The notes under the pieces were generated by a model. The model did no database searches and had not been told where the DNA came from. It saw only the letters and a list, made by a program, of their open reading frames with translations. 38,717 bases of DNA from Phenylobacterium sp. Its GTDB lineage: Bacteria; Pseudomonadota; Alphaproteobacteria; Caulobacterales; Caulobacteraceae. Location of the stretch: NCBI RefSeq assembly GCF_030698145.1, contig NZ_JAUYNW010000099.1:1-38717 (forward strand), in the 5' to 3' direction. Of the stretch, positions 26,222-35,642 are shown piece after piece. How positions within the stretch are numbered: position 1 is the first letter of the stretch; the number at the start of each line of letters is the position of its first letter. Made by a program: the position numbers and the translations under genes.

Positions 26222-27231
26222 CCCATCAGCCGTCCGGCCAGCCAGTAGGTCGCCGCCGAGATCGCCGCCGCCGCCGGGATGGTGATCACCCAGGCGGTCA
26301 CGATGCGCCGCGCGACGCCCCAGCGCACCGCCGAAACCCGGCGCGCCGCGCCCACGCCCACGATGGCGCCGGTGATGGTGTGGGTGGTGGAGACCGGCAC
26401 GCCCAGGCTGGTGGCCGCGAACAGGGTGATGGCTCCGCCGGTCTCGGCGCAGAAGCCCTGCATGGGGCTCAGCTTGGTGATCTTCGAGCCCATGGTGTTG
26501 ACGATCCGCCAGCCGCCGAACAGCGTCCCCAGCCCCATCGCCGCCTGGCAGGACAGCACCACCCACAGCGGCACGTGGAACTCGCCGGACGCCGGGCCCA
26601 TGCCGTGGGCGATCAGCAGGGCGGCGATGATGCCCATGGTCTTCTGGGCGTCGTTGCCGCCATGGCCGAGGGAGTAGAGCGAGGCCGAGACGAACTGCAG
26701 CTTGCGGAACACCCCGTCCACCGCGAACGGCGTGAAGCGGATGAAGGTCCACGACACGATCAGCATCAGGAACAGCGCCAGGACGAATCCCGTGCCCGGC
26801 GAGAGCACGATGGCCGCCAAGGTCTTGTTGAGTCCGGTCCAGATCACCGCACCGGTCCCGGCCTTGGCCAGGCCCGCGCCCACCAGCCCGCCGATCAGGG
26901 CGTGCGAGGACGACGACGGAATCGCCGCCCACCAGGTGAGCAGGTTCCAGCCGATGGCCCCCACCAGGGCCGAGAAGATCAGGCCGTCGGTGATCAGGTT
27001 CGGCTCGATGAGCCCCGCGCCCACCGTCTTGGCCACGTGCAGGCCGAAGAACAGGAAGGCGATGAAGTTGAAGAACGCCGCCCAGGCCACCGCGGCGAAG
27101 GGTGGCAGGACGCGGGTGGCCACGATGGTGGCGATGGAGTTGGCCGCGTCATGCAGGCCGTTCAGGAAGTCGAACGCCAGGGCGACCACGATCAGGAAGA
27201 TCAGGAGCGGCGTGAAGCCGAGCAGGTCCAC
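26218..27231 (-). CDS. Low-affinity inorganic phosphate transporter, PiT family
   Basis: 337 residues, almost entirely membrane helices. Both PiT signatures are present: FDFLNGLHDAANSIATIVATRVL near the N-terminus and GHGGNDAQKTMGIIAALL in the middle, with PVSTTHTITGAIVGVG in the second half. It carries phosphate (usually as metal-phosphate) with protons or sodium. It starts with GTG preceded by AGGGAAG, which overlaps the stop region of the DUF47 gene ten bases upstream, so translation is probably linked. DUF47 partners are common regulators of PiT transporters. Confidence 0.93.
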   Translation of the reverse strand: MDLLGFTPLLIFLIVVALAFDFLNGLHDAANSIATIVATRVLPPFAAVAWAAFFNFIAFLFFGLHVAKTVGAGLIEPNLITDGLIFSALVGAIGWNLLTWWAAIPSSSSHALIGGLVGAGLAKAGTGAVIWTGLNKTLAAIVLSPGTGFVLALFLMLIVSWTFIRFTPFAVDGVFRKLQFVSASLYSLGHGGNDAQKTMGIIAALLIAHGMGPASGEFHVPLWVVLSCQAAMGLGTLFGGWRIVNTMGSKITKLSPMQGFCAETGGAITLFAATSLGVPVSTTHTITGAIVGVGAARRVSAVRWGVARRIVTAWVITIPAAAAISAATYWLAGRLMG

Positions 27232-27241
27232 TTGCGCTTCC

Positions 27242-27886
27242 CTAGACCTGTTCGATCACGATGCCGCTGATGCGGTTCGCCACATCCTCGAAGCGGTCCA
27301 TCACCTTTTCCAGGTGGCTGTAGATGTCGACGCCGACCACGAAGGCCATGGGATCGCCATGGCGGTGGGCCAGGAACAGCGCCTTGCGCCCGGTGTCATA
27401 GATCGCGTCGGAGCGGTCCTCGATCTGGCTGATGTGCTCGGTCAGTTCGTGCAGCCGGGCGGCGTTGTGGCGCATCTTGTCCAGCAGGCCGACAGCCTCG
27501 CGGGTCAGCACGGCGGCCTCGACGATGATGTCGCCCATCTCGCGCATAGGGTCATCGAACTCGCGCAGCTCGAACAGGGTGATGACCTTGGCGGTCTTCT
27601 GCATCTGGTCGATGGCGTCGTCGAGGGAGGTGGTCAGGTCCCTGATATCGCTGCGGTCGAACGGGGTGATGAAGGTCCGGCGTACGGCGGTCAGGACCTC
27701 ACGCGTGATCTCGTCGGCGGCGTGCTCATGGGCCACCACGCGGGCGCAGGCGGCGGGCACCCCGTCGCCGCCCTTCAGCACCTCGCGCAGGGCGCCGGCC
27801 CCCTCGACCAGGGTCTCGGCATGGGCGCGGAACAGATGGAAGAACTTCTCTTCCTTCGGCATCATCGCCTGGAACCAGCCCAGCAT
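27242..27886 (-). CDS. DUF47 family PhoU-like protein
   Basis: 214 residues from the ATG at 27886 (MLGWFQAMMPKEEKFFHLF, the typical family start). It is an all-helical PhoU-like protein with metal-binding Glu/Asp repeats: VVAHEHAADEITREVL, TPFDRSDIRDLTTSLDDAID and ISQIEDRSDAIYD. In bacteria DUF47 genes sit directly before pit, as here with a 10-base gap, and restrain or assist phosphate uptake. A longer frame upstream runs into the end of the preceding gene and is unlikely to be translated. Confidence 0.92.
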   Translation of the reverse strand: MLGWFQAMMPKEEKFFHLFRAHAETLVEGAGALREVLKGGDGVPAACARVVAHEHAADEITREVLTAVRRTFITPFDRSDIRDLTTSLDDAIDQMQKTAKVITLFELREFDDPMREMGDIIVEAAVLTREAVGLLDKMRHNAARLHELTEHISQIEDRSDAIYDTGRKALFLAHRHGDPMAFVVGVDIYSHLEKVMDRFEDVANRISGIVIEQV

Positions 27887-27941
27887 CGTCCATCCGTCTT
27901 CAGACTGTCGGCCGCCTGGTGAGCTGGCCCCCTCGCGGCTC

Positions 27942-29714
27942 TTAGCGTGTTCCCCGCGGAAGCCCAAGGCGCTCGGATTCGGCCAGGGCGGCTTCGCGGC
28001 GAAACACGGCCAGCTGTCCGCCTTCGAACAGGGGCCGCCAACCTCCGCCGACCAGGTCGTGCGGTCCGACCACGACCACGGTGTCGTACTCGGCGAGGGC
28101 TCGCGCGCCGATATCGGTGTCGGGGGCGGTCAGGACCATGTGCGGCCGGCCATGCAGGCCCAGCAGCACCAAGTGGTGGGCCTCCATGTTGTCCACCACG
28201 GCCGCGGCCAGGTCCGGCTGGCGCGCGAGCACCGAGTCCGCGGCCGCCAGCTCAGCGCGCAGGGCCTCGCGAGCGGGCGCGATCTCGCGCTGCCATTGGA
28301 CATCGAGAAGCGTGGAGAGCACGCCCAGGGCGACGAAATAGCCGAGCCAGGCCGTTGAAGTCCGCATGCGGGTCAGGCTGGCGGCGGCGACCGCCAGGCT
28401 GGCGGCGACCGCCAGGGCGAACAGCGGCGCGCCGACCGTGAGGTTCCAGCGGGCGAAGTCGGGCCGGAAGAAGGCGGTCACCGCCGAGCCGTCCCAGGGA
28501 AAGACCATCACGCCCAGAAAGAGGCAGGCCACGAGCCCGCCGAGCCCCACCAGGGTAATGAGCGCCATTGCGACACGCCAGGCCCGGCCGCCGCCGGCCT
28601 GGAACTCCCCGATGAACGGCGCGGCGGCCAGCCAGATCATCGGGACGAAGAACTCGAAATAGCGCCCCCACAGGCGGTTCGCCTCGTTCGGGCCGTAGAC
28701 GAGGGCCTTGACCGAGAAGATCGCGACCATGGCCAGCGTTGCGGCGAAGGCCAGCAGGACCAGCAGGAAGGTGGTTTCCTCCGCGTCCAACTCGAAGCCA
28801 CCGCGCCGCCGGCTCCAGCGCCAGCGCGCGACGATCCGCGCAAGGCCTGTGGCGATGGGCACGCCGGCCAGGAGCAGGCTGGCGGCCCCCGTGACGGCCA
28901 GCGCCCGGACGCCCAGCATGAGTTCCGCCGGACCTGTCTGGCTGTCCAGGGCGCGGGCGTAGTGTCCGCCGAGGAAGAAGGTGAAGGGGTGGTCGATCGA
29001 AGCGCCGACCGCGAGCTGGGCCAGATTGCCCGCCGCCAGGAAGGCCGCGGTGAACAGCGTGATGCGCACGGTGAACACCCAGAGCTGGCGGCGTCCGGCC
29101 AGGGCGTCCAGCACGGCCAGGACGCCGAAGGCCGCGGCCACCGACAGGCCATGCGGCTTGACCAGCGCCAGCAGGCCGGTGAGCGCCCCGGCCAGCAGGG
29201 CGTGGGCCACCGGCCGTTGCAGGTAGAGCCGGGCCGTGACCAGGACCAGCACGCCGAGCAGGCCGACATACCAGCCCTCCGGCAGGGCCGTGAACACATG
29301 GCGATAGTAGGGAAACGCCAGGGCCAGCAGCAGGAAGCCGCCGGTGCGCCGAAGGTTGAGCCGTGGCCGGACCGCTGTCCAGACCAGCAACAGCCCGCCG
29401 AAATAGGCGCCCGCGCCCAGCACCCGCAGCCACTCCACCAGGTGCTCGGTCGCGTAGGTGAGGCCCCGGACGATCAGCAGGAAGACGGCGTTGTTCAGGG
29501 CCTGCAGGTTGGGCGCGATCTTTGGATCGGCGGCCACCGCCTTTCCATAGAGGGCGTGGATCAGATAGGCGCCCTCGTCGCCGGGATAGAGCGGTGATCC
29601 TAGGAAGATACGGTCGGCATAGACCAGGGCCACGGCCACGGCCGCCAGGCCGAGCAGCCATGTGCTCCATCGCGAGCCGACCTGGCCCTCCGCCCCGCTG
29701 TCGCCTTGACTCAT
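27942..29714 (-). CDS. Polytopic membrane protein, probable GT-C glycosyltransferase fold
   Basis: 590 residues. About a dozen hydrophobic helices are followed by a soluble C-terminal region of about 110 residues. The first periplasmic loop carries PLYPGDEGAY, an acidic pair in the position of the catalytic Asp/Glu of GT-C (ArnT/PMT-like) transferases that use polyprenyl-phosphate sugars. The LLVWTAVRPRLNLRRTGGF and ARLYLQRPVAHALLAGALTG pattern fits that class. The acceptor is unknown. It lies 55 bases before the DUF47 gene on the same strand, but a functional link is not evident. The ribosome site before the ATG is weak. Confidence 0.65.
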   Translation of the reverse strand: MSQGDSGAEGQVGSRWSTWLLGLAAVAVALVYADRIFLGSPLYPGDEGAYLIHALYGKAVAADPKIAPNLQALNNAVFLLIVRGLTYATEHLVEWLRVLGAGAYFGGLLLVWTAVRPRLNLRRTGGFLLLALAFPYYRHVFTALPEGWYVGLLGVLVLVTARLYLQRPVAHALLAGALTGLLALVKPHGLSVAAAFGVLAVLDALAGRRQLWVFTVRITLFTAAFLAAGNLAQLAVGASIDHPFTFFLGGHYARALDSQTGPAELMLGVRALAVTGAASLLLAGVPIATGLARIVARWRWSRRRGGFELDAEETTFLLVLLAFAATLAMVAIFSVKALVYGPNEANRLWGRYFEFFVPMIWLAAAPFIGEFQAGGGRAWRVAMALITLVGLGGLVACLFLGVMVFPWDGSAVTAFFRPDFARWNLTVGAPLFALAVAASLAVAAASLTRMRTSTAWLGYFVALGVLSTLLDVQWQREIAPAREALRAELAAADSVLARQPDLAAAVVDNMEAHHLVLLGLHGRPHMVLTAPDTDIGARALAEYDTVVVVGPHDLVGGGWRPLFEGGQLAVFRREAALAESERLGLPRGTR

Positions 29715-29824
29715 GGCCGCAATCTGGCCGGTCGCGGCAACCCTGGCTAGGGCCGCCGACGCAAGCCTTGCTTTTGAATTCGGCGACCCCCTAGCTGTTG
29801 TCCGACGAGTCCGAGGGAGTTCAG

Positions 29825-31468
29825 ATGCGCGTCCACATTCTGCGGGTGGCGACCGCCGCCCTGCTGGCCTGCGCCTCGAGCGCCGCCGCCCAGGACCTGC
29901 TGATCCATGGCGGCCCGATCCATACCGGCGAGGCCTCGGTGGAGGCCCTGGCGATCAAGGACGGCAAGGTCGCCTTCGCAGGTCCCGTGGCCCAGGCGCG
30001 CCGCGCGGTGCCCGGCGCAAAGGACATCGACTTGAAGGGGGCGGCGGCCTTTCCGGGTTTCGTCGACGCCCACGCCCATCTCTCGGGCATCGGCTTCCGC
30101 GAGATGACGCTCAGCCTGGAGGGCACGGCGTCCGTGGAGGACCTGGTCGCCCGGCTGAAGGGGTGGAATGCGGCCAACCCCGGGACGGGCCCGGTTTCCG
30201 GCCGGGGCTGGATCGAGACCCATTGGCCGGAGAAGCGCTTCCCCAGCCGCCAGGACCTGGACCGCGCCGTGTCCGACCGGCCGGTGGTGCTGGGCCGCGC
30301 CGACGGCCACGCCATCGTCGCCAACACCGCCATGCTGGCCCTAGCCGGCGTCACCCGCGACACCGTCGCCCCGGCCGGCGGCCAGATCCTGAAGGACCCG
30401 AGCGGCGAGCCGACCGGCATGCTGATCGACAACGCCATGGGCCTGGTGCGCGGCAAGGTCCCGCCGCCCAGCGCCGCGGCCAAGGCCGAGGCGGTCAAGC
30501 GCGGGGTCGACCTCTACGCCTCGCGCGGCTGGACGGGCCTGCACGACATGGGCTCGTCGAGCGAGGAGGTGGGCTATCAGCGGGCCCTGGCGGCCAATGA
30601 CCGGCTGCCGATCCGCGTCGACAACTACATGTCGCCGCAGGACGCCGCCACAGTGCTGAGCGCGGGCCCATCGCAGGACCCGACGGGCCTGGTGCGGGTG
30701 CGGGGGGTGAAAATGTACATGGACGGCGCCCTGGGCTCGCGGGGCGCGGCCCTGCTGGCGCCCTATGCCGACGCCGAGGGGACCGGTCTGATCCTCACCC
30801 CGCGCGAGACCATCGACGGCGTCCTGAAGCAGGCGCGCGCCTCGGGCGCCCAGATCGCTGTCCACGCCATCGGTGACCGCGGCAACCGCCTGGTGCTGGA
30901 CGCCTTCGAGCAGGCCTTCGGCGGCGACACCGCGGCGTTGAAGGCGGCCCGCTGGCGGGTGGAGCACGCTCAGGTGCTGTCGCCTCAGGACCTGCCGCGT
31001 TTCTCCAAGCTGGGGGTGATCGCCTCCATGCAGGCCTCCCACGCCATCGGCGACCTCTATTTCGCTCCGGCCCGGCTCGGCCCCGAACGGCTGAAAGGCG
31101 CCTATGCCTGGGAGAGCCTGCTCAAGAGCGGCGCCGTCGTGGCCGGGGGTTCCGACGCCCCGGTGGAGAAGGGCGACCCGCTGGTCGAGTTCTACGCCGC
31201 GGCCTACCGCCACGACCTGAAGGGCTTCGCCGGCCCCGACTGGGGACTGGACGAAGCACTCAGCCGTCAGCAGGCCCTGGCCTTGCTGACCCGCGGCCCC
31301 GCCTACGCCGCCGGCCGCGAGGGCGAGCTCGGCCTGCTGAAGGCGGGCGCGGCCGCCGACATTTCGGTCTTCTCCGTCGACCTGATGACCGCCCCGTTCC
31401 CTGAGATCGCCAAGGCCCGCGCGGTGATGACGGTGGTGGCGGGAAAGGTCGTCTACGACGGGCGCTAG
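29825..31468 (+). CDS. Exported amidohydrolase, YtcJ-like (amidohydrolase 3 family)
   Basis: 547 residues from the ATG at 29825, preceded by GGGAG; a TTG at 29798 would only add residues before the signal peptide. The signal peptide ends near SSAAA-Q. The metal-dependent barrel shows FVDAHAHLSG (His83, His85), GRADGHAIVANTAML, VKMYMDGALGSRGAALL, AVHAIGDRG, WRVEHAQVL and GGSDAPVE, the full YtcJ-like set. The substrate (amide, carbamate or similar) is unknown. This is the third exported amidase-like gene within 8 kb. The stop forms a CTAG overlap with the convergent TonB-dependent receptor gene. Confidence 0.92.
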   Translation: MRVHILRVATAALLACASSAAAQDLLIHGGPIHTGEASVEALAIKDGKVAFAGPVAQARRAVPGAKDIDLKGAAAFPGFVDAHAHLSGIGFREMTLSLEGTASVEDLVARLKGWNAANPGTGPVSGRGWIETHWPEKRFPSRQDLDRAVSDRPVVLGRADGHAIVANTAMLALAGVTRDTVAPAGGQILKDPSGEPTGMLIDNAMGLVRGKVPPPSAAAKAEAVKRGVDLYASRGWTGLHDMGSSSEEVGYQRALAANDRLPIRVDNYMSPQDAATVLSAGPSQDPTGLVRVRGVKMYMDGALGSRGAALLAPYADAEGTGLILTPRETIDGVLKQARASGAQIAVHAIGDRGNRLVLDAFEQAFGGDTAALKAARWRVEHAQVLSPQDLPRFSKLGVIASMQASHAIGDLYFAPARLGPERLKGAYAWESLLKSGAVVAGGSDAPVEKGDPLVEFYAAAYRHDLKGFAGPDWGLDEALSRQQALALLTRGPAYAAGREGELGLLKAGAAADISVFSVDLMTAPFPEIAKARAVMTVVAGKVVYDGR

Positions 31469-33369
31469 CCCCCGAACGTCATCGAGAACGTGGCGCGCAG
31501 GGTGCGGGGGGCGATTGGCCAGATCAAGCCGCCGGTTGAGCTGGACCAACCGCGCTCGTCGGTGAGGTTGGAGGCCAGGACGCGGAACGTGACCGGGCGG
31601 CCGTCGAGTTCGAACCGCGCCCGCGCGCCCAGGCCGACCGTGGTCAGGGCCGGCGCGGACAGGGTGTTGCGGCTGTCGACAAAGCTCTCGCCGAAATAGT
31701 TCACCTGGGCGTCCACCGACCAGGCGCGGGTGAGCTGATGCTCGATGCTGGCGTTGGCGATCAGTTCGGCAACCCCCGCCGGCCGGGACCCGACCACGCC
31801 GGAGGCGACCAGCGGGCCGGTGACCTCGGCCTCATAGGAGACCGCGCCCAGGACCACGTCGGTCTTCTCGCCGATCCTGCCGGAGAGCGAGGCCTCGACG
31901 CCCCGGTGGGCGACCTGGCCGACCAGGCCGAAGGAGCCGTCGGCGCGGAAGCCGGTGGTGGGCTTGGAGACCTCGAACAGGGCGGCGAGCAGGGTCAGGT
32001 TGTCGGTGAGCGCGTGGCGCACGCCGATCTCCTGCTGCTTGGCCTCGACCGGCGGCAGCACCTCGTTGCGGTTGGTGGCGCTCTGCGGGGCGAAGCCCGA
32101 CTCCTCCAGGCCGGTGACGTAGCTGGCGAACAGACTGGTGGTGGGCGTCAGGCTCCAGACCGCCGAGACATTGTAGAACCAGGCGGTCTCCTCGCCCCGG
32201 GTGGTCACGCCGCTGAAGGTCATGACCTCCTTCTCGTAGCGGGTGCGATGGGCGCCCAGGCGCACCTGCAGGCGCTCGCCCCACAGCAGGCCGTAGCCGA
32301 GGCTGCCGGTGAGCTGGTCGACGGTGTCGAGGCCCCGGGCGCCCGACCAGGGCGGCGGCGGCGCGGGGTTCGGCGAGGGCCCGCGCAGGTTGAAGGTCCC
32401 GGCCGGAACCGCCAGCGACTGGGCCATCTCCACCTCGCTGTGGCGGGCGCGTACCGAGGCGCTGACCAGATGGCTGAACGATCCGGCCGGGTAGACCCGC
32501 GACAGACGCGCCTCGGCGGAGTCCGACGTGTTGGTCTTGCCCGGGTTGACGAAGGTCGTAGCCGTCGCGTCGCCATTGGCCCGCGTCGCCACGAGGGTGA
32601 AGTCCGAGCGTTCGCTGGCGTACATGGAGCGGAAGGCCGAGGCGTCCAGGGTCCAGTCGCCGAAGCGGCCCTTGTAGAGGCCACCGAAATTGAGGTTCTG
32701 CGCCTCGACCCCCGCCCAGGACGGGGCGTAGTTGCGCAGGCGTTCGGCCGGCGGCGGCAGGGCGGGGTCGAGCGCGATCATCCCCGTGTCGCCGTCGTAC
32801 CTGCGCCAGTAGCGCGAGGCGAAGGCGCGCAGGTTCTGGGTGTCGGAGATCTTCCAGCCGCCCACCACGCCCACGTCCATCGCCTTGCCGGAGCCGCCAT
32901 AGCCCCAGGTGACCTCGGGGCGCACCACCGCCCCGCCGGTCAGCGAGAAGACCTTGTCCGGCGAGGTCCAGGAGCCGTCGGCCTGGATCACCGTGGTGCC
33001 GTAGTCGCGCAGGCCGCCGCCGATGGTCAGGCGGTTCTTTTCCGAGGGGCCGCGCAGGCGGTAGTTCACCACCCCCGACGGGGCCGGATAGGCCAGCCGC
33101 GCGGCGTTCACGCCCACCCTGACGCTGACGCCGGCGAGCACCGGATCGTTCAGGTTCGAGGCCATGGAGAAGTAGGCGTCCTCGATCCGGTAGGCGCCGC
33201 TGGACTGGAGGTCGAAGCCGCGCACCTGGCCTTCGTCATAGAGCCCGATCTGCTCGATCCCGACCCGCTCGCCGAAAGCATCGGAGGCGGTCGCGATGGC
33301 GCTCTCCTGGGCGAGGGCGGATGTGGAGGCGAAGAGCGCGAGTACGAAGGGCGCGGCCGAACATTGCAT
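31465..33369 (-). CDS. TonB-dependent outer-membrane receptor
   Basis: 634 residues from the ATG at 33369 (MQCSAAPFVLALFASTSALA signal peptide); longer upstream frames are antisense to the regulator gene. The compact plug contains GERVGIEQIGLYDEGQVRGFDLQ and VGVNAARLAYPAPSGVVNYRLRG. The beta-barrel ends in the aromatic-rich TLRATFSMTFGG expected of an outer-membrane barrel. ASNLTDERGW and SLFASYVTGLEESGFAP are typical of siderophore-type receptors. The plug is short and I see no classical TonB box. The ligand is unknown. It is divergent from a membrane-anchored transcription factor that may sense or control it. Confidence 0.9.
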   Translation of the reverse strand: MQCSAAPFVLALFASTSALAQESAIATASDAFGERVGIEQIGLYDEGQVRGFDLQSSGAYRIEDAYFSMASNLNDPVLAGVSVRVGVNAARLAYPAPSGVVNYRLRGPSEKNRLTIGGGLRDYGTTVIQADGSWTSPDKVFSLTGGAVVRPEVTWGYGGSGKAMDVGVVGGWKISDTQNLRAFASRYWRRYDGDTGMIALDPALPPPAERLRNYAPSWAGVEAQNLNFGGLYKGRFGDWTLDASAFRSMYASERSDFTLVATRANGDATATTFVNPGKTNTSDSAEARLSRVYPAGSFSHLVSASVRARHSEVEMAQSLAVPAGTFNLRGPSPNPAPPPPWSGARGLDTVDQLTGSLGYGLLWGERLQVRLGAHRTRYEKEVMTFSGVTTRGEETAWFYNVSAVWSLTPTTSLFASYVTGLEESGFAPQSATNRNEVLPPVEAKQQEIGVRHALTDNLTLLAALFEVSKPTTGFRADGSFGLVGQVAHRGVEASLSGRIGEKTDVVLGAVSYEAEVTGPLVASGVVGSRPAGVAELIANASIEHQLTRAWSVDAQVNYFGESFVDSRNTLSAPALTTVGLGARARFELDGRPVTFRVLASNLTDERGWSSSTGGLIWPIAPRTLRATFSMTFGG

Positions 33370-33385
33370 TGTTGTAATCCCGGGC

Positions 33386-33399
33386 GAACTGGACTGTTC
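33386..33399. promoter_or_regulatory. GAAC-N6-GTTC inverted repeat in the receptor/regulator intergenic region
   Basis: A symmetric GAACTGGACTGTTC lies 17 bases before the receptor start and about 75 before the regulator start, so it could be the regulator's operator. Spacing and symmetry differ from the LexA direct repeat. The assignment is tentative. Confidence 0.3.
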
Positions 33400-33474
33400 A
33401 GAGACCGGGGTTTGTCGGACAGTGGCGCGGGGACGGCGTGGCGGTGGGCGTGATTTATTCGTGATGGTTTCGCG

Positions 33475-35574
33475 ATGAACGAACACGTGGCCATCCAATG
33501 GCCTGAGCTGAACCTGGCGCGCGAGCTGCCGTTCGGCCTGGCGGGGACCCATGTGCGGCCGGCCGCTCTCGAGGTGGAGCACGACGCCAGGATCGTCACC
33601 CTGGAGCCGCGGGTGATGAAAGTGCTGGTCGCCCTGCACCGGTCCCGGGGCCAGCCGGTCAGCCGCGACGAACTGATCGATCTCTGCTGGGGCGGGCGCA
33701 TCGTCACTGAGGGCGCGTTGAACCGTTGCGTGGCGCAGCTTCGCAAGGCGCTTTGCGAGAACCCCCGCATCGTGGTCGATACGATCCCCACCGTGGGCTA
33801 TCGCCTGCAGGCCAACGCCGACGTGCATCGGGTGGCCCCGGCGGTCGAGCCCGTCGCCGACCCGGCGCCGGCGCGACCGGCCGCCTCGAGCCGCGGACTG
33901 TTCATCGCTGGTGGGTTCGCCGCAGCCGCCGTGGCCGCGGTGGGAGTGCTGCTCATCGCCCTTCCGCGCCCGGTGACCTGGACGGCGCAGGCCTTCCACC
34001 CGCTGACCTCGGAGCGCGGCCTGGAGACCCATCCGGCCCTGTCGCCGGCCGGCGATCAGATCGTCTACGCCCAGCGCCCCGACGTGGTGTCGCGCCGCGA
34101 CCTCTACCTGCGCGCCGTGGGGCAGGGCACTCCCGTGCGGATCACCACCGATCCGGCCGACGATCACAGCGCCGTCTGGTCGCCGCGGGGTGACCGCATC
34201 GCCTTCGTGCGGACCCCGCCGGTGGGCGAGTGCAGCCTGGTGGTGACGCCGATCCCGCTCGGTCCCGAGCGCGTCGTCGCCCGCTGCCAGTCGGCCAGCT
34301 ACACGCGGGTCAGCTGGCTGGACGACACGACCCTGGTGTTCGCCGACCGTCCGGACGCCGCGGCCATCTGGCGGGTGCGGGCGGTCAATATTGAGACCGG
34401 GGCGGCGCGCGACCTGACCGCGCCCTCGGCGGCGACCCTGGGCGACAGCGATCCCATGGCCTCGCCGGACGGCCGCAAGGTGATCTTCCGCCGCAGCCTG
34501 ATGCACGGCGCCGACGACCTGTTCCTGCTCGACGTGCGCACGGGCAAGGAGCGGGCGCTCACCACGGACGGCTGGAAGGCGCCCGGCTATGTCTGGTCCG
34601 CCGACGGCCGCCACGTCTTCTACTCATCCAATCGCGGCGGGGAGTTCGGGCTCTGGACCGTGGACACCAAGATCGACGGCCCGCCGCGCCAGGTGAGCCT
34701 GGGCCTTGGCCAGATCAGCTTCAGCCGCATGTCGGCCGACAGCAGCAACCGCCTGGCGGTGGAGATCCCTCGCGGCCGGACCAACCTGGCGACCCTGTCG
34801 CCCGGCGGTGTCACGCGCCCGCTGACCAACGACGCCGGCTACGACTGGGATCCGGACGGCGCGGCCGACGGGACGGTGGCCTACGCCTCGGACCGCAGCG
34901 GCTCCTCGGAGATCTGGATCACCAACCCGGACGGGCGGTCCGTCCGCCTGACCTCGATCGTCGGCAGTTACGTCACCGCGCCGGCCTGGTCGCCCGACGG
35001 GCGCACCATCGCCTTCATCGCCGTGAAGGGTCGCCGGTCGGACCTCTACACCGTGGCCCGCGACGGCTCGCGCCTGCGGGCGATGACCTGGGATGGGCTG
35101 GACAAGCTCTATCCCGAGTTCGCCGCCGACGGGGCCAGCGTCAACTACCTGGAACGGACGGCGGCGGGATACCGGGTGATGCAGGTCGGCCTGGAGGCCG
35201 GCGCCCATCCCCGCCCCCTCGCGGGCGGCGCGGGCTGGCAGGTTCTGCGTGGCGGTCCAGACGGGCGGCTGTACGGCCTGAAGGTCGGCGAGTCGGTGGT
35301 TCGCGCCCTGTCGCCGGGCCGGGCCGTCCCGCTGGTGGAGATCGGCGGCTATGACGAGTGGGTCGTGGGCTCCGAAGGCGTGGTCGTGCTGCGGGGCCAG
35401 CGCGCGTCGCCGTCCAGCATCTGGCTGCACCCCTGGACGGGCGCGCCGCACAAGCTGGTGGATATCCCCAACTGCTGCGGTTCCCTGGGCCTCTCGCCGG
35501 ACGGGACAGTGCTGTTCTCGCAGAGCCTGGACGACCAGATCGATCTGGGCCTGGTGAACCTGGCGGCGGGCTAG
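33475..35574 (+). CDS. Membrane-anchored winged-helix regulator with periplasmic beta-propeller (CadC-like)
   Basis: 699 residues. Residues about 30-112 form an OmpR/CadC-type winged helix (VTLEPRVMKVLVALHRSRGQ, SRDELIDLCWGGRIV, then LNRCVAQLRKAL and VDTIPTVGYRL). A Pro/Ala linker and one membrane span (about 141-163) follow. The rest is a series of TolB/PD40-type propeller repeats (HPALSPAGDQIVYA, SAVWSPRGDRIAFVR, DPMASPDGRKVIFRR, SADGRHVFYSSNRGGEFGLW, APAWSPDGRTIAFI). It would bind DNA while anchored in the inner membrane and sense a periplasmic ligand or complex. It is divergent from the receptor gene. No strong ribosome site precedes the ATG. Confidence 0.88.
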   Translation: MNEHVAIQWPELNLARELPFGLAGTHVRPAALEVEHDARIVTLEPRVMKVLVALHRSRGQPVSRDELIDLCWGGRIVTEGALNRCVAQLRKALCENPRIVVDTIPTVGYRLQANADVHRVAPAVEPVADPAPARPAASSRGLFIAGGFAAAAVAAVGVLLIALPRPVTWTAQAFHPLTSERGLETHPALSPAGDQIVYAQRPDVVSRRDLYLRAVGQGTPVRITTDPADDHSAVWSPRGDRIAFVRTPPVGECSLVVTPIPLGPERVVARCQSASYTRVSWLDDTTLVFADRPDAAAIWRVRAVNIETGAARDLTAPSAATLGDSDPMASPDGRKVIFRRSLMHGADDLFLLDVRTGKERALTTDGWKAPGYVWSADGRHVFYSSNRGGEFGLWTVDTKIDGPPRQVSLGLGQISFSRMSADSSNRLAVEIPRGRTNLATLSPGGVTRPLTNDAGYDWDPDGAADGTVAYASDRSGSSEIWITNPDGRSVRLTSIVGSYVTAPAWSPDGRTIAFIAVKGRRSDLYTVARDGSRLRAMTWDGLDKLYPEFAADGASVNYLERTAAGYRVMQVGLEAGAHPRPLAGGAGWQVLRGGPDGRLYGLKVGESVVRALSPGRAVPLVEIGGYDEWVVGSEGVVVLRGQRASPSSIWLHPWTGAPHKLVDIPNCCGSLGLSPDGTVLFSQSLDDQIDLGLVNLAAG

Positions 35575-35642
35575 GCGCAACGAGAGGTTGACGCCGCGCC
35601 TGCCATGCCCCGAGACTGGCCTGGGGTCAGGGGCGGGGAACG

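Noticed and set aside
29761..29771. GCAAGCCTTGC palindrome between the GT-C and YtcJ-like genes
   Set aside because: Only 5-bp arms and no clear role; too likely by chance.
33370..34614. N-terminal extension of the TonB-dependent receptor frame
   Set aside because: The extension is antisense to the winged-helix regulator; the receptor has a proper signal peptide at 33369.
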